Shown here piece by piece: positions 49,631 through 60,779 of a stretch of 64,000 nt of DNA. The notes below the pieces were generated by a model. The model had not been told where the DNA came from. It saw only the letters and a list, made by a program, of their open reading frames with translations, and searched no databases. The stretch lies in assembly GCF_029227915.1 (NCBI RefSeq), contig NC_079888.1:1502501-1566500 (forward strand), read 5' to 3'. A program made the translations under genes and the position numbers. The DNA comes from Hydractinia symbiolongicarpus (lineage: Eukaryota; Cnidaria; Hydrozoa; Anthoathecata; Hydractiniidae). Position 1 is the first letter of the stretch, and each line of letters starts with the position of its first letter.

Positions 49631-49670
49631 ATGAATGCTAGAGTTTTCAGTGGATTGGAATTTGGAAAAT
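49631..49670 (+). CDS. Putative first coding exon
   Basis: Reads MNARVFSGLEFGK and ends in phase 1 at donor AAAT|GTAAGA. No downstream partner exon was identified on the plus strand. Could start a host gene or a retroelement. Confidence 0.4.
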
Positions 49671-49679
49671 GTAAGAACT

Positions 49680-51450
49680 TTGATTTTTATACGTTCAGCC
49701 ATCAGCCTATATTTTTTTAAATTTCATGTTTCAACGCGCTTTGTTTAAAAAAAGCTGGCATATTCGTTTACATTTTTTTGCATCCCCTGGCGGGTAAACG
49801 ATGTATATATCCTAAATTTCAAAATGCTACACTAAGTTGTTACACACGTTTTTTGCTATAAGGAACAACATATTTGAAAATTTAGAGCGACTCAGGTTGC
49901 TCTCTTCCAGTCATTTCCTAAACAAACTTTTTTTTTAAATTACGTTAAAATCATACGATAATTATATGCGCAGAAAATCATAACCGTTTTCTTCTTCTTC
50001 TTTTTTCTTTTCTTCGTCTTTGTCTGTTATAAGAAGTGCATTCTTAGCAAGCGAAGTTGACTAATATTTTTACAAGTACTACTTTGTGAGTCATACAAAG
50101 TATGTCATACAAAGTATTGTGAGTCATTCAGCTCTCACTTGCGCAAAGCTCGATTATTCACAGGGACAAAATTACAAAATATAAAAGGTATCACAAGGTG
50201 AACATTTCCTCGTTTGTTGTATCAGCATCGTACTTAACGACACACAGTTATCTAGCTTGAGAAATAAGGAGTCTAGAATCTTCATTTAGAATTAATTAGC
50301 AGACTCCTCCAATTGGCCAGAAAGGGTAATTGCACGAAAGGGTGTTTATACGTGTTTTTTCTTTTTATCAAAAATTTTATTTATCTGCAAATTACGATTT
50401 TGCATATCTTTGAAATTGTCAGCATATCTTACCACTCTTTGCAACTGTCACTGTTTGAACACAAGTGCACAAAAATTATTTAAAAAAACAAATCAGCTTC
50501 CTTGCCTAAAGAGTTTCTCAAGAAAAGTTAAGGAAGAATACAAAAGTTCTCTTTCAGCATGCCTTTTGCTAAAAAAGTTGATGATATTTCAAACATTTAA
50601 AGTTCAAAACATTTAAAAATTATCTTTAACGTGTGTGAAGAAGAGCACAAGAATCAGGTTTATACGACATTGCGGGAAGAATGACACAAATTAAATTTTA
50701 TTTCTTAAATTAGAAGAAAAAGGGAGAGTTTCTTCACGCAAAAGTTGTTTCAGCTTCTGGGTACTATAGCATAATACGTCGCTTTGCAGGCTGCATTAAT
50801 GTCACCTAGAGCATTCGTATAACACTGTCACTGACAGCACGTAAATAATTCAAGCCATAAAAGTGCAGAAACGTTCAAGATAAATAGATGGCAGCGTGCT
50901 GAAATTGTTAAATGAATCGTATACCATAAAAAATAACAGATTGGACTAAAAAATGATAAAGAATGCCGAAAAGTGTGATGGATATATAGATATCTAAAAC
51001 CACAATCTTTCATGTTTTAAGGTTTTCGATGTCTTTTCAATATATTTAACGAACACGTACCTCCAAATTGTCGCTTTCTTTGTATAACATTTAAGTAAAT
51101 TCTCTTATTTAAAGTAACCGGTAGATTTTTTACATCAATTATTTTTTGTCACAAGCGCAAATTACCGTTTGTGACGTGAAGGCTATATTCAACCACTATT
51201 CACATTTACACCCAAAGTTTAATTATAAAGAAAACAATTTTTCGCATTTAAATATTTCCATTTTTCTTTCAGAAATAGGAAGATGTATGCTCAGGCTTCT
51301 CTTCAACCGGGCGAACATGCAAAAAAAATAATAATAATATAAAAATAAAAAAATAAAAACATAGGCTTTCAATTTTTAAAATGACTGAGAAATTATCACT
51401 TAAAAGAATTAGTACAGCACGCAATAGAAAATTAAAGAAGTACAAAATTT
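49680..51450. other. No gene recognised
   Basis: AT-rich sequence with short local duplications such as GAGTCATACAAAGTAT-like words at about 50085-50125. No supported exon. Confidence 0.35.
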
Positions 51451-51452
51451 AC

Positions 51453-51471
51453 CTTCCCGCATTTGTTGGAT
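51453..51471 (-). CDS. Putative micro-exon, paralogous block
   Basis: Acceptor TTTTGTACAATAG and donor GAAG|GTAAAT. After the exon at 51545 it reads NPTNAG and leaves in phase 2. Its position mirrors the tail exons near 33 kb. Confidence 0.35.
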
Positions 51472-51544
51472 CTATTGTACAAAAAGAAGAGTAAAATAAA
51501 ATGCATTTTAGGAAGCATTCTCTTAAAAGCCCATAGTAACTCAC

Positions 51545-51575
51545 TATTTTTGTTTTTTCTTCGTTTAACATCAGG
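51545..51575 (-). CDS. Putative tail exon, paralogue of 32981-33011
   Basis: Acceptor TTATTTTCTTTCAG and donor AATA|GTGAGT. Same length (31 nt), phase (0-1) and basic character (PDVKRRKNKN) as the exon NGKRRRNKVF at 32981. Confidence 0.45.
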
Positions 51576-51973
51576 CTGAAAGAAAATAAAACGAAATTAA
51601 AGTATTTAGGATATACTCAAAAGTAAGTATTTAATGAACGCATACTTTCATAGTTTTAGCAGTTTTAAAAGCTAAAGTTCTCTACAATCGCTTATTTGTA
51701 GAAATAGAGAACAATAACTAATTAAACATGCTTGTACATAGCATAACCGTGTTCACACTAAGTATTTCACGTGATTCGCAAAGGTGCCTGTAACCATGAT
51801 TTTACTAATTCTTCAAAAGGCTTAGATTATAAACATGGTTTACACCACGAAATTTAAGTAATCAAAATTTTACCATGATTTTGTCATGGATATAACAATA
51901 TGATTGTCACAACTAGTCCATGGAAATACATTACTGGATGACTTTTTTTTACTTTTTATCAAAATATGCGTGA

Positions 51974-54253
51974 AATTTAATAAGGGAAAGTCAAACAGGT
52001 GGATCTGCAATATTTCGATGCTGACACTGCAGAATTGCTATTCAACCCCATTTAATTTTTTAAATCCGTGAGTGTAGTAGGTTCTGTTGCTTTAAAAGCA
52101 ACAGAAATGAATAATGTCGAATATTGAATAACAAAACTGAAAATACGCATTATCTCGTTCTTTTTTATGTAAAAATACAGTAACTAACATAACCGTTTCA
52201 CACTAAATATTTCAAATGATTTTGAATAAGACGAAACCTTGATTTTAATAGGGTTATAAACGTAGTTCACCGCACCACGGTGTGGTAGATTAACTTATTC
52301 TTCTTACACTGTACCGGGTCTGGAGCACACTATATACCTCCAATCAATAAGAGATGTGGACATATTATTTTGCACGTATGATAAGATGAATAACTTTTGC
52401 CAAATAAATCAACGAACCATTAATTTTAAATGACGTAATAACTTTTTATAAGCCGCAATTGCCTACGCGTCACTTTTTCCAACAGTTTGCATTTCGAATT
52501 TCAACTACAATGAAAATTCCTGAAGTTGCATATGTTTGCAAAATACACAGGGTGTGTTTTTTGTCTTGTTTCTATGCCACTACCATTTAAAAATCGGAAA
52601 TATTTTTGACTCAAATTGTTTAGGATTATACATCGCTCCTGTCAAATTTGAAGAACTATGAACTACGTGCGAAATAAACATCTCCTATCACGACTGCTCA
52701 CGGAAATATTTCACTCATTGGAATATATTGAACGTTACTATATTTCCGTTTAAGGGACAATTAAACTTTTTGAATTCTATCACATTGTTGCAATAAAGAG
52801 TGCCTTATGTTATTATATCACTCAGTAGAATAAAAAAAACATGAGTTGTTGCCTTACCGTTTTTCTGATGACTTCTTCCCTAGAATAAAAATTAATGTGA
52901 ACGAAACAGAGTTAACAAATAACGAATTGAAAAAAGACACAGTCTGGAACACTCCTTAATATGATTTGCCGTATCCAAACACCATATGTTGCAGTTGAAA
53001 AATATGATAAAGGAAATATGACATCGGTTAGTGAGTGTCTAAAATGCGCACTCTGCACTTTTGCTGATACATTTAGAATGAATGTTTGTGTTATATTAGG
53101 TATCTACTAGTCGTAGCAATAATAAGTTATTTTAAAATAAACGTGTGACTCTTGGTGGAGAGTTACAAATAACGAACCAAGATAAATGAATTAAAGAATT
53201 GTAAACGGTAAAAAATACTGTATGTAGCAACAGTGGCATAAAAAGTTATTTTTGCCTATGGTCATAGTCTTTCATGTTTGATAAAAAAACTCTAATAATT
53301 GTATCTGTATAATTGTCAATTACACAAACTTAATGCAATCAATTCATTTTTAGCAGCGAAAAAGTATGGAGTTTGATAAACATTTTTAGCATCTCTGAAT
53401 ACAAGGAAACGTTTTAATTCTTTTAGACATCACCTTGCTAATTGAATGCTAGACAAACTGCATGGTAGACATCTAGTGCAGCGTTTAATATCTGTGCTAA
53501 TAGAGCAAAGTTTTCACTCTCACTAATAATATATTTGTTTTACTTTCACTGTTTACTTTTTATTTAGATCTTTTGCCACGCATGTAATCTTGTGAGAAGT
53601 AATGAAAAGTTCGGGAAACCTTTTTTACCTTTAATCTAAAATATTCGTATTTGATATTTAATAAGGGAAGGTTAAACAGGTGGTTTTGCAATTTTTCGAA
53701 TTTGACACTCAAGAATTGCTTTTTAAATCCCATTAGTTTGTTTCATTATTTTTAAATCAGTAAGTGTAGTAGATTTATTTGCCCTAGAATGAACAGATTT
53801 GAATAACGTCAAATATTGAATAACAAAGTTTAAAATAGACTTACAAGTCTTTTTTGTTCGTTAAAAAAAAAGGTTAATGAACTTAATATAATAATGCAGT
53901 GTTGTAAGTTTTGAGGCCAAATAATAAGTCCAAGTTGAAAAGGAAGTTAACAAAAAGTTGTTTTCCCTACAGGTAATCTATCTATCTCTTAAACTAGGCT
54001 TAAACGCGGAAATATTTGTCACTTGTGTTATTTCGGTTTAATTACCACTTCTGTAACATATGAAACACTACGTAGTAGGTTGTATTGCTACTAGATGATT
54101 TATAACGTCAATCAAAATAGACTTACGAGTCTTTGCGTTTTGTTTCACTAAAAAAAAAAGAGTTTATGCACTTAATGTAAAAATACGGTGCTGTAATTAG
54201 TAATGTGAAGTACTAAGTCAAAGTTGAAAAAGAAGTTAATGAAAAGTTGATAT
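51974..54253 (+). repeat. Diverged direct repeats
   Basis: 51974-52145 matches 53657-53837 (TTTAATAAGGGAA at the start, TATTGAATAACAAA near the end). 53838-53965 matches 54119-54253 (ACTTACxAGTCTTT at the start, AAGAAGTTAA near the end). The two pairs are interleaved, so several duplication steps happened. Confidence 0.65.
52858..52879 (-). CDS. Putative tail exon, paralogue of 34531-34549
   Basis: Acceptor TTTTTATTCTAG and donor AACG|GTAAGG. Phase 0-1, reading GRSHQKN; compare GEENHR at 34531. Together with 51545 it suggests a second copy of this exon block on the same strand. Confidence 0.4.
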
Positions 54254-54936
54254 TTTTAAAGGTACATCCGTTGTCCATAACATGCTCTGCAATTAGGACT
54301 CATTAAGTCTGAAGCACACACCCTATCTATCTCTCAAACAAGACTCCAAAAAGGGAAATATCTTTGACTTGTAACTTTAGCTTTAATTACCGCTCCTGTG
54401 TACTAATTTAACGACATGTCGAATAAGAAAGAATATCAAAAGCATGATGGTTACTGCGGTATTTTTAATTGTTCTTTATCAAACCTCTTGAATTTTGTCA
54501 AAATGTTGCCATAGAGCAGGGGCGGATCCAAACCCCGTCAATTGGGTCAAAGGACGGGGTTTAAAAATAACAAGTATAATTTATCTAATTTTCAAATATT
54601 TAGTACTAACCAGTAATATTTGGGGCGTGTAATAATGTATTCATTTGAGCGCTCATCAATATAAAAATTAATAACATTGCCGCCGCTGTTGCTGCCGTGA
54701 TGGCGGATAGAAAAATATGGACCCGGCCCTGCAGGTTTTTGCCGGAGCAATGAGGTTATTCTTAACTCTTATTGGTCTAGAGTGCCGGGTTTGCAGGAGA
54801 AGAACACCGGCAGGATTTGATTGGTCATTACAGAAGTTTTCTTAAGTTGTGATTGGCTAACAATCAATACCCTTCAAAAGCCAAAATGCTCACGCTAGTC
54901 TTCATTTTCATATCTTCCTCAACATCATTGCTCAAC

Positions 54937-55172
54937 ATGGCGTTTAGTTCAGTGAGAGAAGATGTTTTGAAATTATTTCAAGACGAAGATTTGCAGAAAT
55001 TGATTGAAATATTTAATATTTGTTCCGAGAAATGGATAAATTCAAATAAAAATGTGTTTTTAAACACAGAACAGCTTTATGCTGTACTTTCTTGTGGAGA
55101 AATTGGTGTGAATGAAGATGCTTTGAATTATCTTCCTGCATCAGTTTCTTCCAAGAATTGTGTTGCATTGAG
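54937..55172 (+). CDS. OTU/vertnin-like protein, exon 1
   Basis: I prefer the ATG at 54937 (MAFSSVREDVLKLFQDEDLQ); the frame is open to an ATG at 54853, but the extra residues look like untranslated sequence or a false signal peptide. The exon continues LIEIFNICSEKWINSNKNVF and LYAVLSCGEIGVNEDALNYL, a helical region found before the OTU-like fold in vertnin-type proteins. Donor TTGAG|GTAAGA; phase 2. Confidence 0.6.
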
Positions 55173-55439
55173 GTAAGATTTTATTTTCTGTAATTTCCAT
55201 TTCTGATTTTTGCTGACCATTTGTTACCATAGTAATTAAGTGTACATCACTATGTCATCACCATGAACTACTTATGGCTAGCTAGCTAGCTACATGTATT
55301 CGTGGTTTTTGTTTTGATTATTACTCTTGGAGAGCTAGCAACCGTATCTATGGTAGATAGATAGATAGATAGATGTGCATATTTTACATGGCTAGCCTCA
55401 CAAATATCGAGGGATATACCCTGTCTATTATTTCCAGGA

Positions 55440-55720
55440 GGGGCCATGGCGTAGATGGAGAGTCGAGTATTTAATGCTCATTTTGAGCTATGCAGACCCA
55501 ATTAGAGCCCGCGCTCTACTAGACAACTCCCGGCAACATCCAACGGCCCACACAGTATGCCATCTTCCCAATTTAACATTCACTGGCCCATGTTGAATCG
55601 CCGTCAAGAGGAATCGAACCCCTGTCTCCCGCACAGAGTAGGAGAGCTATAACCACTAATCTACGGCGCCACATAACCACTAATCTACGGCGCCACATAA
55701 CCACTAATCTACGGCGCCAC
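55440..55720 (-). mobile_element. tRNA-derived SINE
   Basis: On the minus strand, GTGGCGCCGTAGATTAGTGG opens the element and holds an A-box-like stretch. A perfect B box GGTTCGATTCC is at 55610-55620. The spacing and order are those of a tRNA-derived pol III promoter, followed by a non-tRNA body. It sits in the intron between the two OTU-like exons. Its left boundary is approximate. Confidence 0.75.
55649..55720. repeat. Three copies of a 24-bp unit at the SINE 5' end
   Basis: The unit, ATAACCACTAATCTACGGCGCCAC on the plus strand in two parts (ATAACCACTAAT and CTACGGCGCCAC), occurs three times without change and carries the A-box region each time. Confidence 0.9.
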
Positions 55721-55859
55721 AAGCTAGCTGGGATGTGTGTGTGTGGAATTAATAATGGTTTTGATTCTTCTCAATATGTTAAAACTTAGTGTCTTTGCTC
55801 TGAGAAGTGAATTCTCTTTAATTTCTCTAAGAAATATTTATTTATTTTTCACTGTTTAG

Positions 55860-56163
55860 GTCCGAATCATCTGGAAATTGCTTGTTTAGCTCCATATCCT
55901 TATGTCTGGTAGGTGATAATAGTTTGACGCAACAGTTAAGGCTACTTGCTTGCATTGAACTTTTTGTCAATTCTGAGTATTATAGTTCTCGCCCCAATTT
56001 ATTTGTTGACAAATATCCATCTTTAAGTCCATCAAATATTTTAGCAATGTCAGTATCTCATGCTGCTGTTGCAGGGACTATGGGGTTACTCAGTTGTCAT
56101 TTTATCCTGCATTCATTTTTATTCATATCAAACCATTTCATTGCAATATTCATTATCATTTAA
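55860..56163 (+). CDS. OTU/vertnin-like protein, exon 2 (truncated)
   Basis: Acceptor TTTTTCACTGTTTAG joins AG|G in frame. It reads SGNCLFSSISLCLVGDNSL followed by TQQLRLLACIELFVNSEYY. The GNCLF with a helix and an LR motif fits the catalytic-Cys region of OTU-like proteases as seen in vertnin; the canonical Asp before Gly is Ser here. After about residue 90 of the exon the frame becomes hydrophobic and ends at 56161-56163, with no catalytic His seen, so the domain is incomplete and a protease activity is not supported. Confidence 0.6.
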
Positions 56164-56316
56164 TTGAAAACTGTCAAGAAATAGTAGAACATAGTTGCAG
56201 TTGTCAAGTTATCCTGTATTTTTTACATATGAATATGCCAATGACAGCTAAATTTTTCTCTATTTTTTCCTCATCATTGTATCTTGTTATCTTAATTCTT
56301 TACTTCTTTTTTATTT

Positions 56317-56390
56317 GGCTGTCCATGTCTGGATGACATTTTTTGTTATCCTAGGCATGCTGATGAGCTCTGATATTGAGCGAAACGGCC
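56317..56390 (+). ncRNA. Hammerhead ribozyme, complete
   Basis: All conserved positions are present. Stem III: GGCTG (56317-56321) with CGGCC (56386-56390). Cleavage triplet GTC, cut expected after C56323. Stem I hairpin: CATGTCTGGAT (56324-56334) with ATCCTAGGCATG (56348-56359). Core CTGATGA at 56360-56366. Stem II: GCTC (56367-56370) with GAGC (56378-56381), loop TGATATT. Core GAAA at 56382-56385. Stem III is the open helix, so this is the type III arrangement. It lies on the coding strand about 150 bases after the OTU-like exon. Confidence 0.85.
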
Positions 56391-56739
56391 TATTAACATC
56401 TATAAATTATATGAGATAATCTTGTTTCTTTAGTTCATAGGCTTCATATATAACAATAGAAACTCAGCAAGAAAGAGAAGCAACCAAACAACATTGTTGA
56501 AAAGATGACACGGTAACGATTTTCGTTTTATGCTGTATGAATGACAAATAGCCTTTTTATTTTCAAAATAATTTACAATTTAGATGCGGGAATGTTGTTT
56601 TCAGACAATCTAGGATCCTCCAATGTTTAAAAATTTTCTGGCCCCTCAGGCCCAACCATGGTGGGCCTTTGCGTGTCACTAATATAAGTACATTTTACGA
56701 CGGGGTACATCAGAAATCCTAGATCCGCCCCTGTAGAGA

Positions 56740-57475
56740 GTGGTTGAATCGGTCATATTAAAATAAAAGAAGTTGTTTTCTTAACCTTACACACAGGACA
56801 TCTCTCCCTATCCCAAAGTTAACTTATGAAATTAAACTGTATTAATTCATCCTGCACATTCCACAACAAGCTGGAAAATCAAGGATGGTCAAATTTAAAG
56901 CATCTTTTTAAACTGTATCGCTTTGGTCGCAATGTTTTACATAAAGTGTTCCAGTTGGCATCAGCTAAAAATTTTTTCGGTTTCTGTTATTTTTTGTATT
57001 TTTATTTTTTGTTTATACTCTCGTGAGTGGAAAATGAAATACATACTCCATAATTTTAACAATATTTTTATTTGAAATTACCGCGATATTAAAATAACAC
57101 TGGGTTGATAATTTAAATAAGTTTTTTTTCGCTAAAGAACTTTTGGCACATTTAATTTTTCATGTTACGAGAAGTTTTTACACAAATGGAAAAAAAACAG
57201 AAAAAAGATTATTTCCAACAAATTCCATGTTATGCTACGGATTTTTAAAAGCTGGGCTTGTGCACTATAAGAAACATTTCAGTCCGCATGTACTGGCGTG
57301 TCAGTAATTGTAATTCTTAGGAAAAGTTATAATAAATCTGCAAGAAGAACTAAACTATAAAAACAACTTTTTGATATGCCACTGAATATCTCACTAAATC
57401 GCAATTAGATTTGGAAAAGTCGACAGAGTCACGCAGTCAGGAAAGCGAGAGGACATTGACATCGCCCGACCGATA
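56740..57475. other. No gene recognised
   Basis: AT-rich spacer between the hAT-like element and the LINE. No exon or repeat boundary is supported. Confidence 0.35.
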
Positions 57476-57476
57476 A

Positions 57477-58532
57477 AATCTGTCTGCTTACGGTTTTGAT
57501 GTAAAATCACTTGAGTATATTCTATCGTATCTTACAAACAGAGAACAATCCACACGAGTAAATGCGGAGTATAGTATATTTGAATTAATTTTGTCAGGTG
57601 TGCCTCAGGGTTCTGTGTTGGGCCCAATTATTTTTAATATATTTATGAATGATTTATTTTATTTTATTGTAAATAGTGACCTACATAATTACGCAGACGA
57701 CAATACGATATCAGCTTAATCAAACACTATTAAAAATCTCATTAAGACTTTAGAAAGGGAATCCGAAATTGCTCTTTCTTGGTTAAATAATAACAAAATG
57801 ATAGCAAATCCAAACAAATTTCATTCGATCCTTCTATCAAGAGCCAAAATTGATAACTCGAAGCTTGATATAAACATTGGCGATAGAGTCATACAATCAG
57901 AAAGGTCCGTAAAACTTTTAGGAGTAACAATTGATGATAAATTAAATTTCAACTTGCACATTAGTAATCTTTGTCGAAAAGCCTCAGCCCAGCTGAATGC
58001 ATTATTTAGATTTAAAAATGTACTATCATTGCAAACAAGATCTATTTTAGCACAAAGCTTCGTGTATGCAAATTTTAATTATTGTCCCTTAGTTTGGCAT
58101 TTCTCTTCTTCGAAATCTCTTTTGAAAATTGAAAAACTCCACAACAGGGCTTTAAGATTTATTCATGATGACCCAAGACCAGTTGATTGCCCCCCAAATA
58201 AACATTATATGGAATTACTAAGGCACAGATATTTATGCATAGAAATATTTAAAATTCGGAGAAACATCAGTCCTTCTTTCATGAAAGATATTTTCCTTTT
58301 TGAGGAAACTGATAGGCCAGTAAGAAGTCAAAACATGAACAACCTAAAAACCATCAGTGTAAAAACAAGCACCTTTGGTCTAAACAGTTTGCGATGTTTA
58401 GCCCCAAAAGTTTGGAATAAACTTCCTTTTCATACGAAGAGTTGCGAAGATCTAGTTAAATTTAAGCAAATGATTAAAAAATGGAATGGCTCTCACTGTT
58501 CATGCACAAAGTGTCGGCAATTGATTCCATAA
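57477..58532 (+). pseudogene. LINE reverse transcriptase, C-terminal half
   Basis: Open from 57477. Motifs in order: AYGFDVKSLEYILSYLTNRE, SGVPQGSVLGPIIFNIFMND, YADDNTIS (catalytic Asp pair), SWLNNNKM, and the thumb-region pattern VKLLGVTIDDKLNFNLHI and FNYCPLVWHFSSS. An in-frame TAA at 57717-57719 right after the YADD box breaks it; the rest is intact to the TAA at 58530-58532. The protein ends with a basic Cys-rich piece (CSCTKCRQLIP). The apurinic endonuclease and first RT motifs are missing through 5' truncation. Confidence 0.9.
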
Positions 58533-58734
58533 CTTGCGTAATCAATACGAAAATGGGAGAGGGGGAAATGTTTATCTTTTATTTATTATTTATTCATTAT
58601 TTATTATAGTTTTCATCTAAATTGTAAATATATAAAAATATTTGGTCGGTTTTGATTAGTTTTTTGCAAAATATTATTTTTTTTAAAGAACTATTGTATA
58701 TAATAACCGACGGTAAATCAATCAATCAATCTGT
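57477..58734 (+). mobile_element. 5'-truncated LINE (CR1/jockey-type)
   Basis: The C-terminal half of an RT, a 3' untranslated region and a tail of AATC repeats (about 58717-58731). LINEs of the CR1/L2 side often end in short tandem repeats. No clear target duplication is seen. Confidence 0.8.
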
Positions 58735-60465
58735 CAGGTGTTGACATCTCTGCGACGTCGTACAGACTGGACTACATAAATGCCTTGGTGAAATGGGCTG
58801 CGTACTTGGCTTCTATGTTATATTAACAGGAATGTATGGGTTTCTATAAATAATTACTCGCCATTTTGTTTTGTACATAAACATTTGAAAAACATAGCCT
58901 TTATTTTAAATTAAAATGGAACTTAAATCCTAAATCGAACTTGTTCATTTCATTTCGGTCTATGTCCCTTTACGCCGTGTTTCTTTTGAGCAAAATGTTT
59001 TGTTCGTAAAAAACCTCACATAAGAGTTGCATGTAAGATGTGACGTAACTTACGTAAGCGGTGCCACATCTCCAAACCAACGCTTTTTAACCATTGTCCG
59101 ACAAAGCAGTAGCTTACTGTAAGGATACAAATTATTAGGGCAAGAAATTTTTGTGAAACTTTTTTTTGCGGAAATTATTCCACAATATTCTACATAAATT
59201 TTAAAAATCATTAATTTGCAAAAAGTTTCTGTAGCAAAATTTTCCATAACTTCCACCGCAAAATTTGGAACTTTCAATGTCGACTCCGATTTGTTACTTT
59301 TTTAAAGTTTGTAAATCTGTATGTTTTTTATATTAAATTGCTTACTTTTCGCTCAAATTTAAATGTTTTTCAGGCCAGGTTACTTGAACCCTTGCCTTTT
59401 TTGTATAAGAACAATTTTATAACAACAGAAGCTACGATTTTACTGAAAAATAACAACTGCCTCAGGCTCGAATCATTGTTTTTAAAATAAAAACCAATCC
59501 GAGCTAGAGTTTTGTAATCTCTTTTCTTGCATGCAACAGTGCGAAATATAATTCACATCGCGACGCTGTCCACAATTGTTGGAGTAACTCTGCTTAATAC
59601 AAGGTCTCAAACCAAACGTAAAGGCGATATCAAATGTGACAGTGTTCTCATGGAAAGTAATTATTGTGTTAAACCATTAAACTTAGTGTGACAAACAACG
59701 ATGCAGATATACTTTCCAGTCTTTTAGTTGTCTGATGTTGTAACAATTTAAGGTGCAATATGTTTAAATTGTTACGAGCGTCTCATGAAGAGTCACTGCA
59801 TTATTTAGTACATTTGGGAAACGAAACGGTCGATGTTATCCTTGGTGATTTTAATGTAAATGCATTGAGTTACGAAAATTGCCTTCATATCTGAATATAA
59901 CTGAATATAAACAAGTTGTAACAGCTCCACTCAAATGTCAGACTAACTTATTCATCACATTTATATTTACTCATGAGTTCCACGTATAATGTCAAGGCCC
60001 CTGGTAAAAATGTGTATTACCATTGTGATCACGATGCAATCAAACTAAAACTACTCAAGAAATAAATTAGTCAAAAACTTCGAAAGAGCAGTTGTCACAC
60101 AGTAAAGTTTTAAGCAATCATTTGAATCTTTATCCTGTGCTTATTTTAGCACTTTATATTTGACATCATTGTATCCTGTAGCAGTGGCACTATGTATGCA
60201 ATTACGAAATAATTGATATCAGAGTCTTATATATATAACAAAAAATCAATGAATTATTCGAACACACATATATTTCCTCCTTTAGTGCAGAGATCTAGAA
60301 CATAAAAAAATAGTACATATGTCATAACAAACCAGAGGTTGTAAAATTTTATGTCACGCATTCGGTTACTCACGCATTCGGTTACTTAGACGTATATTTA
60401 AAGAATAATACTTCTTCCTGCAACCGCTCAACTATATGTTGTTGTTGCTGTTGTTCTTGTTGACG
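58735..60465. other. No gene recognised
   Basis: AT-rich sequence. At 58808-58841 it holds the second copy of the repeat at 31919-31952. Confidence 0.4.
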
Positions 60466-60468
60466 CTG

Positions 60469-60552
60469 CTATTGGTGTCGGCGTCTTTCCGCACCTTGAT
60501 TTAGCTGGCGGCGCCGACGCATTTCAGCAGCCTCAACTTCTTCTTCATTTAG
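60469..60552 (-). CDS. Putative terminal exon, Arg/Gln-rich
   Basis: Acceptor TATTATTATTTAG, phase 0, reading LNEEEVEAAEMRRRRQLNQG then AERRRHQ and TAG at 60469-60471. Past the stop the same frame continues QRQQEQQQQQHIVERL and stays open to TAA near 60387, so the TAG may be a CAG-to-TAG change within a longer Gln-rich tail. Confidence 0.5.
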   Translation of the reverse strand, partial: LNEEEVEAAEMRRRRQLNQGAERRRHQ

Positions 60553-60779
60553 CTAAATAATAATATAAAAAGCTGACATGACCAAACACCTGCCGAAATA
60601 CACAAAAGAAATCGCTGATCCAGAAAAAATAATAAGATCGCATGATTGTTAGTAACAATTAAAAAAAAAAATATTTAAGTTTTATGACCTCCATTAAACC
60701 AAGTTTTACACAATTGATTTGGTGACCAACCTTCGGGAACTTAAATAGCTTTGTCCAAGGAAGTCGCGGTTAAAAAAAG

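Larger units (their letters stand above)
54517..56733 (+). mobile_element. hAT-like element with captured or resident gene
   Basis: Ends are CAGGGGCGGATCCA on the left and the reverse complement CAGGGGCGGATCTA on the right, both followed by ACCCCGTC within 30 bp. TAGAG flanks both sides (54512-54516 and 56734-56738), a 5-bp target duplication. A terminus starting CAGGGGCGGATC is common in hAT-type non-autonomous elements. Inside are two OTU/vertnin-like exons, a nested SINE and a hammerhead ribozyme; no transposase was recognised. Confidence 0.7.
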
